Both the position numbers and the translations under genes were made by a program. The notes below the pieces were generated by a model that was given only the letters and a program-made list of their open reading frames with translations, was not told the DNA's origin and did no database searches. Positions 34,698 to 42,121 of a stretch of 64,000 bases of DNA are shown in pieces; position 1 is the first letter of the stretch, and each line of letters opens with the position of its first letter. Source of the stretch: Acinetobacter geminorum (lineage in GTDB: Bacteria; Pseudomonadota; Gammaproteobacteria; Pseudomonadales; Moraxellaceae); the NCBI RefSeq assembly GCF_013009345.1, contig NZ_JABELE010000001.1:297136-361135 (forward strand), written 5' to 3'.

Positions 34698-34713
34698 CCC
34701 AAAAGAGGTTACT

Positions 34714-34908
34714 ATGGCTAAGTTAAAAACTCGCCGTGGTGCAGCTAAACGCTTCAAAGCGACTGCAAACGGTTTTAAGCGCAAACAAGCATTCAAGCGC
34801 CACATTTTGACCAAAAAATCTGCTAAACGTATCCGTCAATTACGCGGCTGTGTAATGGTTCATGTTTCTGACATGAATTCAGTTCGTCGTATGTGCCCAT
34901 ACATCTAA
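34714..34908 (+). CDS. rpmI: 50S ribosomal protein L35
   Basis: This 64-residue basic protein has the L35 pattern KLKTRRGAAKRFKATANGFKR (cited across its conserved N-terminus) and KRHILTKKSAKRIRQLRG. The ATG at 34714 with AGAGG upstream is the family start; a longer frame from 34684 is not supported. It is followed 11 nt later by rplT. It is unusual in lying 2.9 kb from infC. Confidence 0.97.
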   Translation: MAKLKTRRGAAKRFKATANGFKRKQAFKRHILTKKSAKRIRQLRGCVMVHVSDMNSVRRMCPYI

Positions 34909-34919
34909 GGAGATTATAA

Positions 34920-35279
34920 ATGGCTCGTGTAAAACGTGGTGTAGTGGCTCATCGTCGTCACAAAAAAATTCTTGCTCGCGCTAAAGGTTACTACGGTGCT
35001 CGTTCACGCGTTTACCGCGTAGCGTTCCAAGCGGTAATCAAAGCTGGTCAATACGCTTACCGTGACCGCCGTCAAAAGAAACGTCAATTCCGTGCTCTAT
35101 GGATTGCGCGTATCAATGCTGGTGCTCGTCAAAACGGTTTGTCTTACAGCCGTATGATCGATGGCTTGAAAAAAGCTCAAGTGATCATCGACCGTCGCGT
35201 ATTAGCTGACATCGCTATGCATGATGCAGTAGCATTTGCTGCTTTAGCTGAAAAAGCTAAAGGCGCATTAGCTGCATAA
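34920..35279 (+). CDS. rplT: 50S ribosomal protein L20
   Basis: L20 is an early-assembly 23S rRNA-binding protein and, in E. coli and Bacillus, the repressor of its own operon. The 119 residues match throughout: [62 protein letters not shown], with the C-terminal repressor domain [20 protein letters not shown] (segments listed in order). AGGAG precedes the ATG. A strong terminator follows. Confidence 0.98.
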
Positions 35280-35295
35280 GCTTAGAGATTCAAAG

Positions 35296-35322
35296 AAAGA
35301 CCGCTTTTTAGCGGTCTTTTTT
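35296..35322 (+). terminator. Terminator after rplT
   Basis: Stem AAAGACCGC / GCGGTCTTT with a TTTTTA loop and T6 run, 17 nt past the rplT stop. It ends the rpmI-rplT transcript before pheS. Confidence 0.88.
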
Positions 35323-35370
35323 ATTTTTAGTGGTTCTATTTTAAAAAGAGATAACAATCAGAGATAAAAG

Positions 35371-35928
35371 ATGAAAGACGAAAAATTTCTAAATGATTTA
35401 ATTCAAAAAGTACAGCAAGGTCATCAGGTCAAATATTTATATTTCTGGGGGCATATTCCTAAGAAAGCTGGTGTTGTTGATAAGAGTTGTTTTAGTCAGT
35501 GGTTTCCTGCGCAATTTGAAGTAGAGGGTATTGAATACTTTACTGCTGAACACTATATGATGGCGCAAAAAGCAAAATTATTTAATGATGAAGAAATTTT
35601 TGCACGAATTTTGCAAGTTAAACATCCTAATGAAGCGAAACAGCTAGGTCGTAAAGTGCGTAATTATGATGAACAAGTATGGCAAGAAAAGCGTTTTGAC
35701 ATTGTGGTGCGAGCAAACTCTGCTAAATTCTCTCAGCATTCGGAATTGAAAAAATTCTTATTAGCAACGAAAGATCGTATTTTAGTTGAAGCATCTCCAG
35801 TCGATAAAATTTGGGGAATTGGTATGGCGCAAGACCATCCACATATTCAAGATCCATCTCTATGGCAAGGACTAAACTTATTAGGTTTTGCTTTAATGCA
35901 TGTTCGAGGACTACTTTTACCTGAGTAG
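35371..35928 (+). CDS. NADAR (YbiA-like) family protein
   Basis: This 185-residue protein contains the NADAR/DUF1768 domain: YFWGH, CFSQWFPAQFEVEGIEYFTAEHYMMAQKAKLF, and IWGIGMAQDHPHIQDPSLWQGLNLLGFALM (quoted in pieces of the conserved core). E. coli YbiA breaks down reactive riboflavin intermediates; other NADAR proteins act on ADP-ribosylated guanine or appear near NAD-linked toxins. No toxin partner is seen here, so a housekeeping YbiA-type role is more likely. It is a single gene, followed by a GNAT gene. Confidence 0.85.
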   Translation: MKDEKFLNDLIQKVQQGHQVKYLYFWGHIPKKAGVVDKSCFSQWFPAQFEVEGIEYFTAEHYMMAQKAKLFNDEEIFARILQVKHPNEAKQLGRKVRNYDEQVWQEKRFDIVVRANSAKFSQHSELKKFLLATKDRILVEASPVDKIWGIGMAQDHPHIQDPSLWQGLNLLGFALMHVRGLLLPE

Positions 35929-35985
35929 GTTGGTGTGAGACCAATCAATACTTCACTTTAAAAGTAGTGGCGTGAGGGAAGTGAA

Positions 35986-36489
35986 TTGAAATCATTAAAT
36001 GACATGGATATTCGTATAGCATCACTTAAGGATGCATTATCTATTGCAGAAGTACATGTACAGAGTTGGAAAGAAACCTATACAGGTATGATTAAGCAAG
36101 AAATATTGAATGAGCTTAACGTACTAGATAAAGAACAGTTATGGAAAGAGATAAGCAGAAGTCCTGATCATAAGTTATTTATCTATACTGAAAATGGAGT
36201 AGTGAAAGGCTTTCTCGATGGTCATTTAAATCCAGAGAATAATATTGCTGAAATTATGGCTTTTTATCTTTTAAAAGAAGTTCAAAAGCAAAGCATTGGA
36301 CGTGAGTTATTTCAAAAGTTCTACCAATGTGCTTTAAATCAAGGATACAGTTTTATTCGCTTAGAAGTCTTTAATAAAAATCCAAGTCGTTTCTTCTACG
36401 AAAAAATGGGAGCTAAATTAATTGGGGAAACCGAACTACCTGAGTTCGGCCCCGAAATAACAGAGTTACTTTATCAATGGAAACTCTAA
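35986..36489 (+). CDS. GNAT family N-acetyltransferase
   Basis: This 167-residue GNAT protein opens with DIRIASLKDALSIAEVHVQSWKETYTGM, typical of the YvbK/YjaB-like acetyltransferases, and has FLDGHL and the acetyl-CoA region LLKEVQKQSIGRELFQKF. The usual Q/RxxGxG/A loop is KQSIGRE, so its third position is degenerate. The C-terminal FYEKMGAKLIGETELPEFGPE is typical. A TTG start at 35986 has GAGGG upstream; an ATG at 36004 is the alternative. The substrate is unknown. Confidence 0.8.
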   Translation: MKSLNDMDIRIASLKDALSIAEVHVQSWKETYTGMIKQEILNELNVLDKEQLWKEISRSPDHKLFIYTENGVVKGFLDGHLNPENNIAEIMAFYLLKEVQKQSIGRELFQKFYQCALNQGYSFIRLEVFNKNPSRFFYEKMGAKLIGETELPEFGPEITELLYQWKL

Positions 36490-36492
36490 TCT

Positions 36493-37485
36493 TTAAAGAC
36501 CAAAATAATAAGCCAAAGCACAAATAATAATCGTCAAAACAATCAGCTTAATAACGCCTAAACCATTGCCTTTATGGTGGTGAGACTTAAGATGCTGTGA
36601 ATTTTCATTTGATTGCTCAAATGGAGATGCTTTAACTATAGGCACCATCTGAGCTGTCTGATAATGGTTGGCAACTTTTACAATAAGCTTGGCAAACAAA
36701 TCATCAGTTTTTTGTGTAAAGTTTCTTAAATTGATGAGTTGCTCTTGGTCTAAGTCTTCCCCTAAAGGATCATTTGCAAGGCGTTTCTTTTGTTCTAAAT
36801 AATCAGCTAATGCTTGAGTATGAGATAAAAGTTGATGGGCATAATCTGCGGGATAATTTTCTGGAATTAAAGCAAGTCTTGGTTCTAAGCTTTTAATATT
36901 TGTACCATCAAAAAGAGCATTTTGAAATTCTGGTTCCTCAAAGCCTGCTGCGTACTTACTCTGGAATAATTCACTATCCATAAAATCGGCGATTTCTTGC
37001 CATGGCGGATTTTTTAAATCAACTTCAATTTTTTTTGATAATTTTTCATTGAGTTCAAAACGCCAGAAAGTTTCTAAACGAAGCTCACAGGTTTGTGAGG
37101 CAGGGGCTTCGAATTCATTATCATTGTTATACCATTCGGCAAGCTCATGGCCAAAAATCCATGCAAACTTCTTATCGTTTTGATGACTCACAATAAAATG
37201 AGTATAAGGTAAGAGCTCGACATTGCTATTCGGATTTTGCTCTTCATTGAGAAGGCTTGATAAATGTAAGCTAAGCTTCGAGGTGCCTTGTTTTTTTAAT
37301 GCTTCTAGCCAAACTTGGAAGTGTTGAGCCAATAAATGCTGAGAAGTTAAGTCACGAAACTGAAAACTATGATGGTCGAAAATATGATGTTGTCGCCATT
37401 GGTTAAAGCTTAAATTCTGACGGAGGTATTCATTACCATATGTCACAAGCGTAAGTTGTTGTTTCCAAATCTGATTAAGCGCCAT
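36493..37485 (-). CDS. Hypothetical tail-anchored protein
   Basis: I do not recognise this family. From the ATG at 37485 it has 330 residues: a mostly polar body with several acidic/aromatic segments (FAWIFGHELAEWYNNDNEFEAP), a helical stretch near 230-280, and one C-terminal membrane helix (GVIKLIVLTIIICALAYYFGL is its span, ending the protein). There is no signal peptide, so the body should face the cytoplasm. A His-rich stretch (KSHHHKGNG) precedes the helix. The frame stays open upstream to 37575, but that part lacks a ribosome-binding site. It is divergent from pheS. Confidence 0.7.
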   Translation of the reverse strand: MALNQIWKQQLTLVTYGNEYLRQNLSFNQWRQHHIFDHHSFQFRDLTSQHLLAQHFQVWLEALKKQGTSKLSLHLSSLLNEEQNPNSNVELLPYTHFIVSHQNDKKFAWIFGHELAEWYNNDNEFEAPASQTCELRLETFWRFELNEKLSKKIEVDLKNPPWQEIADFMDSELFQSKYAAGFEEPEFQNALFDGTNIKSLEPRLALIPENYPADYAHQLLSHTQALADYLEQKKRLANDPLGEDLDQEQLINLRNFTQKTDDLFAKLIVKVANHYQTAQMVPIVKASPFEQSNENSQHLKSHHHKGNGLGVIKLIVLTIIICALAYYFGL

Positions 37486-37643
37486 AATAGTTGATCTCAT
37501 TGACGATGCTATTATCTTATACGTTTTGTCTTTTTGTTGCCTAATACATTTTTCATGATGGATAAACTTCATCAATTCGATGAAAAACTGTTAGAATGCA
37601 GTGTTTTATTATATTTTTTAAATTTGTTGCTTTGAGAGTTAAT

Positions 37644-38624
37644 ATGTCACTGGAAGCCCTGACCACAGAAGCGCTTGCTGCCATTGCAGCAGCTCAAGAC
37701 CTTGTTGCACTTGATCAGGTGCGTGTGCAATTTACAGGGAAAAAAAGCCAGCTTGCAGAACAATCGAAAGCATTAGGGAAAATGGACCCTGAAGAACGCA
37801 AAGTACAAGGTGCTGCGATTCATGCTGTTCGAGAAACAATTAATACTGCATTAACAGAACGTCAAGCGGCACTACAACAGGCAGCACTTGCACAAAAGCT
37901 AGCAAGTGAAACGATTGATATTACATTGCCGGGCCGTGGTCAACGTATTGGTACAGTCCACCCTGTTACTCAGGTACAAGAGCGAATTTGCCAGTTCTTT
38001 ACTAAAGCTGGTTTTACAGTTGCAACCGGTCCAGAAGTTGAAGATGACTATCACAATTTCGAAGCATTAAATATTCCTGGTCACCATCCAGCACGTGCTA
38101 TGCACGATACTTTCTACTTTGATGCCACTCACTTGCTACGTACGCATACCTCTGGGGTACAGATTCGTACAATGGAGACGAGTGAGCCGCCAATTCGTAT
38201 CGTATGCCCTGGCCGTGTTTACCGTTGTGATTCGGATCAAACGCATTCGCCAATGTTCCACCAGATCGAAGGCTTATATGTGGCTGAGAATACAAGCTTT
38301 GCTGAATTAAAAGGTTTATTGATTAACCTACTGAATGAATTTTTTGAGAAAGATTTAAAAGTACGTTTCCGCCCATCATATTTCCCGTTTACAGAGCCTA
38401 GTGCAGAAGTAGATATCATGGATGAGCGTGGACGTTGGTTAGAAGTTTTAGGCTGTGGCATGGTACATCCAAATGTATTGCGTGCTGCGGGTATTGATCC
38501 TGATAAATACAAAGGCTTTGCTTTTGGTTTAGGGGTAGAGCGTTTTGCAATGTTGCGTTATGGCATTAATGATTTGCGTATGTTCTATCAAAATGATGTG
38601 CGTTTCTTACGCCAATTTGCCTAA
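37644..38624 (+). CDS. pheS: Phenylalanyl-tRNA synthetase alpha subunit
   Basis: PheS carries the class II catalytic site of the alpha2-beta2 enzyme. The 326-residue protein has an N-terminal coiled coil, motif 1 around GFTVATGPEVEDDYHNFEALN (partial), motif 2 RIVCPGRVYRCDSDQTHSPMFHQIEG (partial) and motif 3 GFAFGLGVERFAMLRYGI. The ATG at 37644 with GAGAG upstream gives the standard length; the open frame continues to 37596 without support. pheT follows after 32 nt. Confidence 0.97.
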   Translation: MSLEALTTEALAAIAAAQDLVALDQVRVQFTGKKSQLAEQSKALGKMDPEERKVQGAAIHAVRETINTALTERQAALQQAALAQKLASETIDITLPGRGQRIGTVHPVTQVQERICQFFTKAGFTVATGPEVEDDYHNFEALNIPGHHPARAMHDTFYFDATHLLRTHTSGVQIRTMETSEPPIRIVCPGRVYRCDSDQTHSPMFHQIEGLYVAENTSFAELKGLLINLLNEFFEKDLKVRFRPSYFPFTEPSAEVDIMDERGRWLEVLGCGMVHPNVLRAAGIDPDKYKGFAFGLGVERFAMLRYGINDLRMFYQNDVRFLRQFA

Positions 38625-38656
38625 CAATTTTTCAGGATTAAAAAAGGTTTATAAAG

Positions 38657-41038
38657 ATGAAGATTAGCGAAAATTGGTTACGTACATGGGTTAATCCAGC
38701 AATTGATAGTGAGACATTGTCTGATCAGTTAACTATGCTTGGGCTTGAAGTTGATGAATTAGCACCTGTGGCTAAACCATTTACAGGTGTCGTGGTTGGC
38801 GAAGTTTTAACAGTTGAGCAGCATCCAGATGCAGACCGTCTGCGTGTAACAACAGTGAATATTGGTACAGGTGAATCTCTGCAAATTGTATGTGGTGCTC
38901 CTAATGTCCGTGCTGGAATGAAAGCACCTGTGGCAACCATTGGTGCCGTATTACCAGGTGATTTTAAAATCAAAAAAGGTAAGCTTCGCGGCGTTGAGTC
39001 ACAAGGTATGCTGTGCGGCGCTTCTGAAATTGATCTTGAAGATAAGATCGATGGTTTACTCGAACTACCAGCTGATGCTCCAGTAGGAGTAAACATCCGT
39101 GAATACTTAAAACTTGATGATAACGTCATCGATATCAGTATTACACCAAACCGTGGTGATTGTTTCAGTATCCGTGGTATCGCACGTGAGATTGCAGTAA
39201 TTAACCAACTGCAAATGAATGAACCTGAAATCAAATCAGTTGATGCGACAATTGCTGATGAGAAGAAAGTAGTGATCAGCACTGAAGGTGCGCCACGCTA
39301 CTTAGGGCGTGTAATTAAAAACGTTAATGTAAAAGCTGCTACTCCTGAGTGGATGGAGCAGGCTTTAGCACGTTCAGGAATTCGCACGCACAGTATTTTG
39401 GTTGATGTGACGAACTATGTCCTCATGGAATTGGGTCAGCCAATGCATGCTTTCGATTTAGCTAAAATCGAAGGGACTATACAAGTGCGTCAAGCTCAGC
39501 CACAAGAAAAATTACAACTCCTTAATGATCAAGAAGTTGAATTGCAAGAAGATATCATGGTGATTGCTGATGACCAGAAAGCTTTGGCAATTGCTGGAAT
39601 TATGGGTGGTTTAGCATCAAGTGTAACTGATGATACAACTGACATTTTCCTAGAAAGTGCTTTCTTCGCACCACTTGCTATTGCTGGACGTGCTCGTCGT
39701 TTTGGCTTGCATACCGATTCTTCACAGCGTTATGAACGTGGTGTAGATTTTGAATTGCCGTTAATTGCGATGAACCGTGCTTCGCAGCTTATTCAAGAGT
39801 TGGCAGGTGGTGAATTTGGTCCAATTACTGTTGCTGAAAAAACTGAAATTTTACCAAAACGTGAAGCAATTGAACTGAAACAAGCTCAGGTAGACCAATT
39901 GTTGGGATATCAAGTGACGGCTGATTTCATTGCAGATGCTTTAACTCGACTAGGGTGTGAAGTAACTGTTAAAGCTGAAGGTGAATGGAGTGTAGTACCT
40001 CCATCACATCGCTATGACATGGCTATTTATCAAGACCTAATTGAAGAAGTGGCACGTATTGATGGTTATGACAATATCCAAATTAGCTTACCAAGCATGG
40101 ATGTTCAATTAGCTAAATATCAAGACCGTTTTGAAATTGCAGAGTTACGCCAAACTATCGTGACTTTAGGCTATCAAGAAGCAATTAGTTTTAGTTTTGC
40201 TGATGCAAAACTTGAAAAGCAATTGAACCCGCAAGTAAATCCGTTAATGCTAGCAAATCCAATTTCAAGTGATTTGGCTGCAATGCGTAGTACTCTACTT
40301 TCAAGTTTAATCCCTTGCGTACAATATAATCTCAACCGTCAACAAAGTCGTGTTCGTTTCTTTGAATTAGGACTTCGTTTTGATTATCAAAATGCTAAAA
40401 GTATTGCAGATCTAAAACAGATTCCGACTTTAGCTCTAGTGGCAGTTGGCTCGCAACAACCTGAATCTTGGCATGTGAAGCCTCAATCAATGGATTTCTT
40501 TGACTTCAAAGGAGAGATAGAAGAGATTTTGGCTGCTGGTCGTGTCAAAGTTGAATATGTACGTTCTGAGCGTGCATGGTTGCATCCGGGGCAGTCTGCT
40601 GAAATTTTAGTTGATGGACAATCAATTGGTTACTTAGGCCATCTGCATCCATCTTTAGAAAATGAGCTTGATTTAACAACAACGTGGGTTGCTGAGCTTG
40701 ATCAAACAGCCGTTTTGCAATCTTATGTATCTAATTTTACAGAATTATCACGTTTTCCTTCGATTAGACGTGATATTGCGCTTTTAATCTCTGATAATAT
40801 AAATGTTAGAGATATTCAGCAGTTAATCGAAAAAACTGGTGGAGAGCTTTTAGACTCTACATGGTTATTCGATGTGTATACGGGGCAGGGTGTCGAAGAA
40901 GGTAAGCGCTCATTGGCGTTTGCACTATTATGGCAACATCCTTCACGTACGCTTGAAGATGCTGAAATTAAATCTGGTATGGACAATATAATCCAAGTGT
41001 TGGAAAACACTTATCAAGCGACATTGAGGGCCTCATGA
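38657..41038 (+). CDS. pheT: Phenylalanyl-tRNA synthetase beta subunit
   Basis: PheT provides the tRNA-binding and editing functions. The 793 residues show the N-terminal EMAP/OB-like tRNA-binding domain (VVGEVLTVEQHPDADRLRV), B3/B4 editing domains (IRTHSILVDVTNYVLMELGQPMHAFD), B5 (LGCEV..PSHRYDMAIYQDLIEEVARIDGYDNI), the catalytic-like core and the C-terminal anticodon-binding FDX domain (FPSIRRDIALLI). Its stop overlaps the ihfA start (ATGA). Confidence 0.97.
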   Translation: MKISENWLRTWVNPAIDSETLSDQLTMLGLEVDELAPVAKPFTGVVVGEVLTVEQHPDADRLRVTTVNIGTGESLQIVCGAPNVRAGMKAPVATIGAVLPGDFKIKKGKLRGVESQGMLCGASEIDLEDKIDGLLELPADAPVGVNIREYLKLDDNVIDISITPNRGDCFSIRGIAREIAVINQLQMNEPEIKSVDATIADEKKVVISTEGAPRYLGRVIKNVNVKAATPEWMEQALARSGIRTHSILVDVTNYVLMELGQPMHAFDLAKIEGTIQVRQAQPQEKLQLLNDQEVELQEDIMVIADDQKALAIAGIMGGLASSVTDDTTDIFLESAFFAPLAIAGRARRFGLHTDSSQRYERGVDFELPLIAMNRASQLIQELAGGEFGPITVAEKTEILPKREAIELKQAQVDQLLGYQVTADFIADALTRLGCEVTVKAEGEWSVVPPSHRYDMAIYQDLIEEVARIDGYDNIQISLPSMDVQLAKYQDRFEIAELRQTIVTLGYQEAISFSFADAKLEKQLNPQVNPLMLANPISSDLAAMRSTLLSSLIPCVQYNLNRQQSRVRFFELGLRFDYQNAKSIADLKQIPTLALVAVGSQQPESWHVKPQSMDFFDFKGEIEEILAAGRVKVEYVRSERAWLHPGQSAEILVDGQSIGYLGHLHPSLENELDLTTTWVAELDQTAVLQSYVSNFTELSRFPSIRRDIALLISDNINVRDIQQLIEKTGGELLDSTWLFDVYTGQGVEEGKRSLAFALLWQHPSRTLEDAEIKSGMDNIIQVLENTYQATLRAS

Positions 41039-41331
41039 CAGCATTAACTAAAGCAGACATGGCTGATCATTTAAGTGAGTTAACCAGCTTAAATCGCCGT
41101 GAAGCAAAACAAATGGTCGAGTTGTTCTTCGACGAGATTAGCCAAGCGCTTATTGCAGGGGAGCAGGTTAAGCTTTCTGGTTTTGGTAATTTCGAGTTAA
41201 GAGATAAACGCGAACGTCCAGGACGTAACCCTAAGACAGGTGAGGAAATTCCAATTTCTGCGCGCCGTGTAGTTACATTCAGAGCGGGTCAGAAGTTTAG
41301 ACAACGCGTTGGAAATGAGCAGATCGATTGA
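41035..41331 (+). CDS. ihfA: Integration host factor alpha subunit
   Basis: IHF-alpha pairs with IHF-beta to bend DNA sharply. The 98-residue HU-family protein has TKADMADHLSELTSLNRREAK, GFGNFELRDKRERPGRNPKTGEEIPI (with the DNA-intercalating Pro in GRNPKTG) and RVVTFRAGQKFRQRV. The pheST-ihfA order is conserved in gammaproteobacteria. Translation is coupled to pheT by a 4-nt overlap, and its stop codon lies inside the terminator hairpin. Confidence 0.97.
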   Translation: MTALTKADMADHLSELTSLNRREAKQMVELFFDEISQALIAGEQVKLSGFGNFELRDKRERPGRNPKTGEEIPISARRVVTFRAGQKFRQRVGNEQID

Positions 41332-41345
41332 TCTGCTTTTTTTAT
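41318..41345 (+). terminator. Terminator overlapping the ihfA stop codon
   Basis: AGCAGATC-gatt-GATCTGCT followed by T7. The TGA stop of ihfA (41329-41331) falls inside the hairpin. Confidence 0.88.
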
Positions 41346-41422
41346 ATTTTAGATAGCTTTACATAATTTTATTGGGCAGCAATATAGGGTCGCTTAATCT
41401 TAGAAAATTAAACTTTAAACAT

Positions 41423-41452
41423 AAAAAAAGAGGACAAAATGTCCTCTTTTTT
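41423..41452 (-). terminator. Terminator after the Ala-rich lipoprotein gene
   Basis: A6GAGGAC-aaaat-GTCCTCT6: a symmetric hairpin 20 nt past the lipoprotein stop on the minus strand. Confidence 0.85.
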
Positions 41453-41471
41453 ATCTAATCTAAATTATAGA

Positions 41472-41711
41472 TTAGTGTGCAGCAGAAGCAGCAACGTCAG
41501 AAGCAGCAGCAGCAACGTCAGAAGCAGCAGCAGCAACGTCAGAAGCAGCAGCGTCAACAGCTACAGCAGCTTCAGAAGCAGCAGCAGTAGCTTCAGAAGC
41601 AGCAGCTACAGCTTCAGAAGCAGCAGCAGGCGCTTCTTCTTTCTTAGAACAACCAACGAAAGCTAAAGTAGCAGCAACAGCAGCAGCAACAGCGAATTTT
41701 TTGAATAACAT
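41472..41711 (-). CDS. Small Ala-rich repetitive lipoprotein
   Basis: This 79-residue predicted lipoprotein has signal peptide KKFAVAAAVAATLAFVGC, with the lipobox Cys near residue 21, followed by SKKEEAPA and then heptad-like repeats: AAASEAx three times and AAASDVA three times. More than half of the mature chain is Ala. The repeats suggest one long helix, comparable in design to Lpp-type surface lipoproteins though not clearly homologous. GAGAG lies before the ATG, and a good promoter lies about 65-90 nt upstream. Strong terminators isolate it. It is probably abundant and envelope-located; its function is unknown. Confidence 0.8.
   Translation of the reverse strand: MLFKKFAVAAAVAATLAFVGCSKKEEAPAAASEAVAAASEATAAASEAAVAVDAAASDVAAAASDVAAAASDVAASAAH
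41477..41640 (-). repeat. 21-nt tandem coding repeats in the lipoprotein gene
   Basis: Repeats of GCAACGTCAGAAGCAGCAGCA-type 21-mers (plus-strand reading) encode the AAASDVA heptads. A diverged set with GCTTCAGAAGCAGC encodes AAASEA heptads. The unit is in frame, so copy-number changes would keep the protein intact. Confidence 0.75.
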
Positions 41712-41773
41712 GGCATCACTCTCACAAAAAAGATTTGAGATTAAAAAAACCTAAGTTGGACTGTTTTGCTTTT

Positions 41774-41802
41774 ATTATTCCTAAAACGTAGCTAGGTAAC
41801 AA
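41774..41802 (-). promoter_or_regulatory. Candidate promoter of the Ala-rich lipoprotein
   Basis: On the minus strand, TTGTTA (41802-41797) and AATAAT (41779-41774) are spaced by 17 nt, about 62 nt before the ATG. Confidence 0.45.
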
Positions 41803-42078
41803 CGCATGGAGCAGTCTAACTGGTCTGCCGCTATGCTATCACTGCACATGCTGAAATACTACTGTCGCTTGTCAAAAAAACGTATGAAAAAGAGAAAAAC
41901 AGACTGTTTTTTAACAGAAAAAAACAATTAACTGACTACTATATATTGGAAAAGGTAGAGGTAAGCTACTAAAAAAACTAAGCTTTTTTATGCAAAAATA
42001 TTTATTATCAAAAGCTTATAAATAATTTTACATAAAAATAAGCAAAATGTATTTTTGTGTAAAGCTTGTCAACCAAAT

Positions 42079-42107
42079 AAAAAGCCACTCAAAAGAGTGG
42101 CTTTTTT
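42079..42107 (-). terminator. Terminator after rho
   Basis: AAAGCCACTC-aaaa-GAGTGGCTTT with flanking A and T runs, 15 nt past the rho stop on the minus strand. Confidence 0.87.
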
Positions 42108-42121
42108 GAAGGCTTAATTAC

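Larger units (their letters stand above)
41712..42121. other. 410-nt intergenic region between the lipoprotein gene and rho
   Basis: It holds the lipoprotein promoter and the rho terminator. The rest (about 41,880-42,070) is AT-rich with short A and T runs; no gene is supported. Confidence 0.6.

Noticed and set aside
34514..34726. 70-residue open frame before rpmI
   Set aside because: It crosses the rpmI promoter and leader, overlaps the rpmI start in another frame and shows no protein-like pattern.
41477..41640. Regular GCAGCA-rich repeats that look array-like
   Set aside because: The 21-nt units are in-frame codons of an Ala-rich lipoprotein with no unique spacers, so this is not a CRISPR array.
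41439..41666. Ser-rich plus-strand open frame
   Set aside because: It is the antisense of the repetitive lipoprotein gene and begins inside its terminator; the composition is an artefact.
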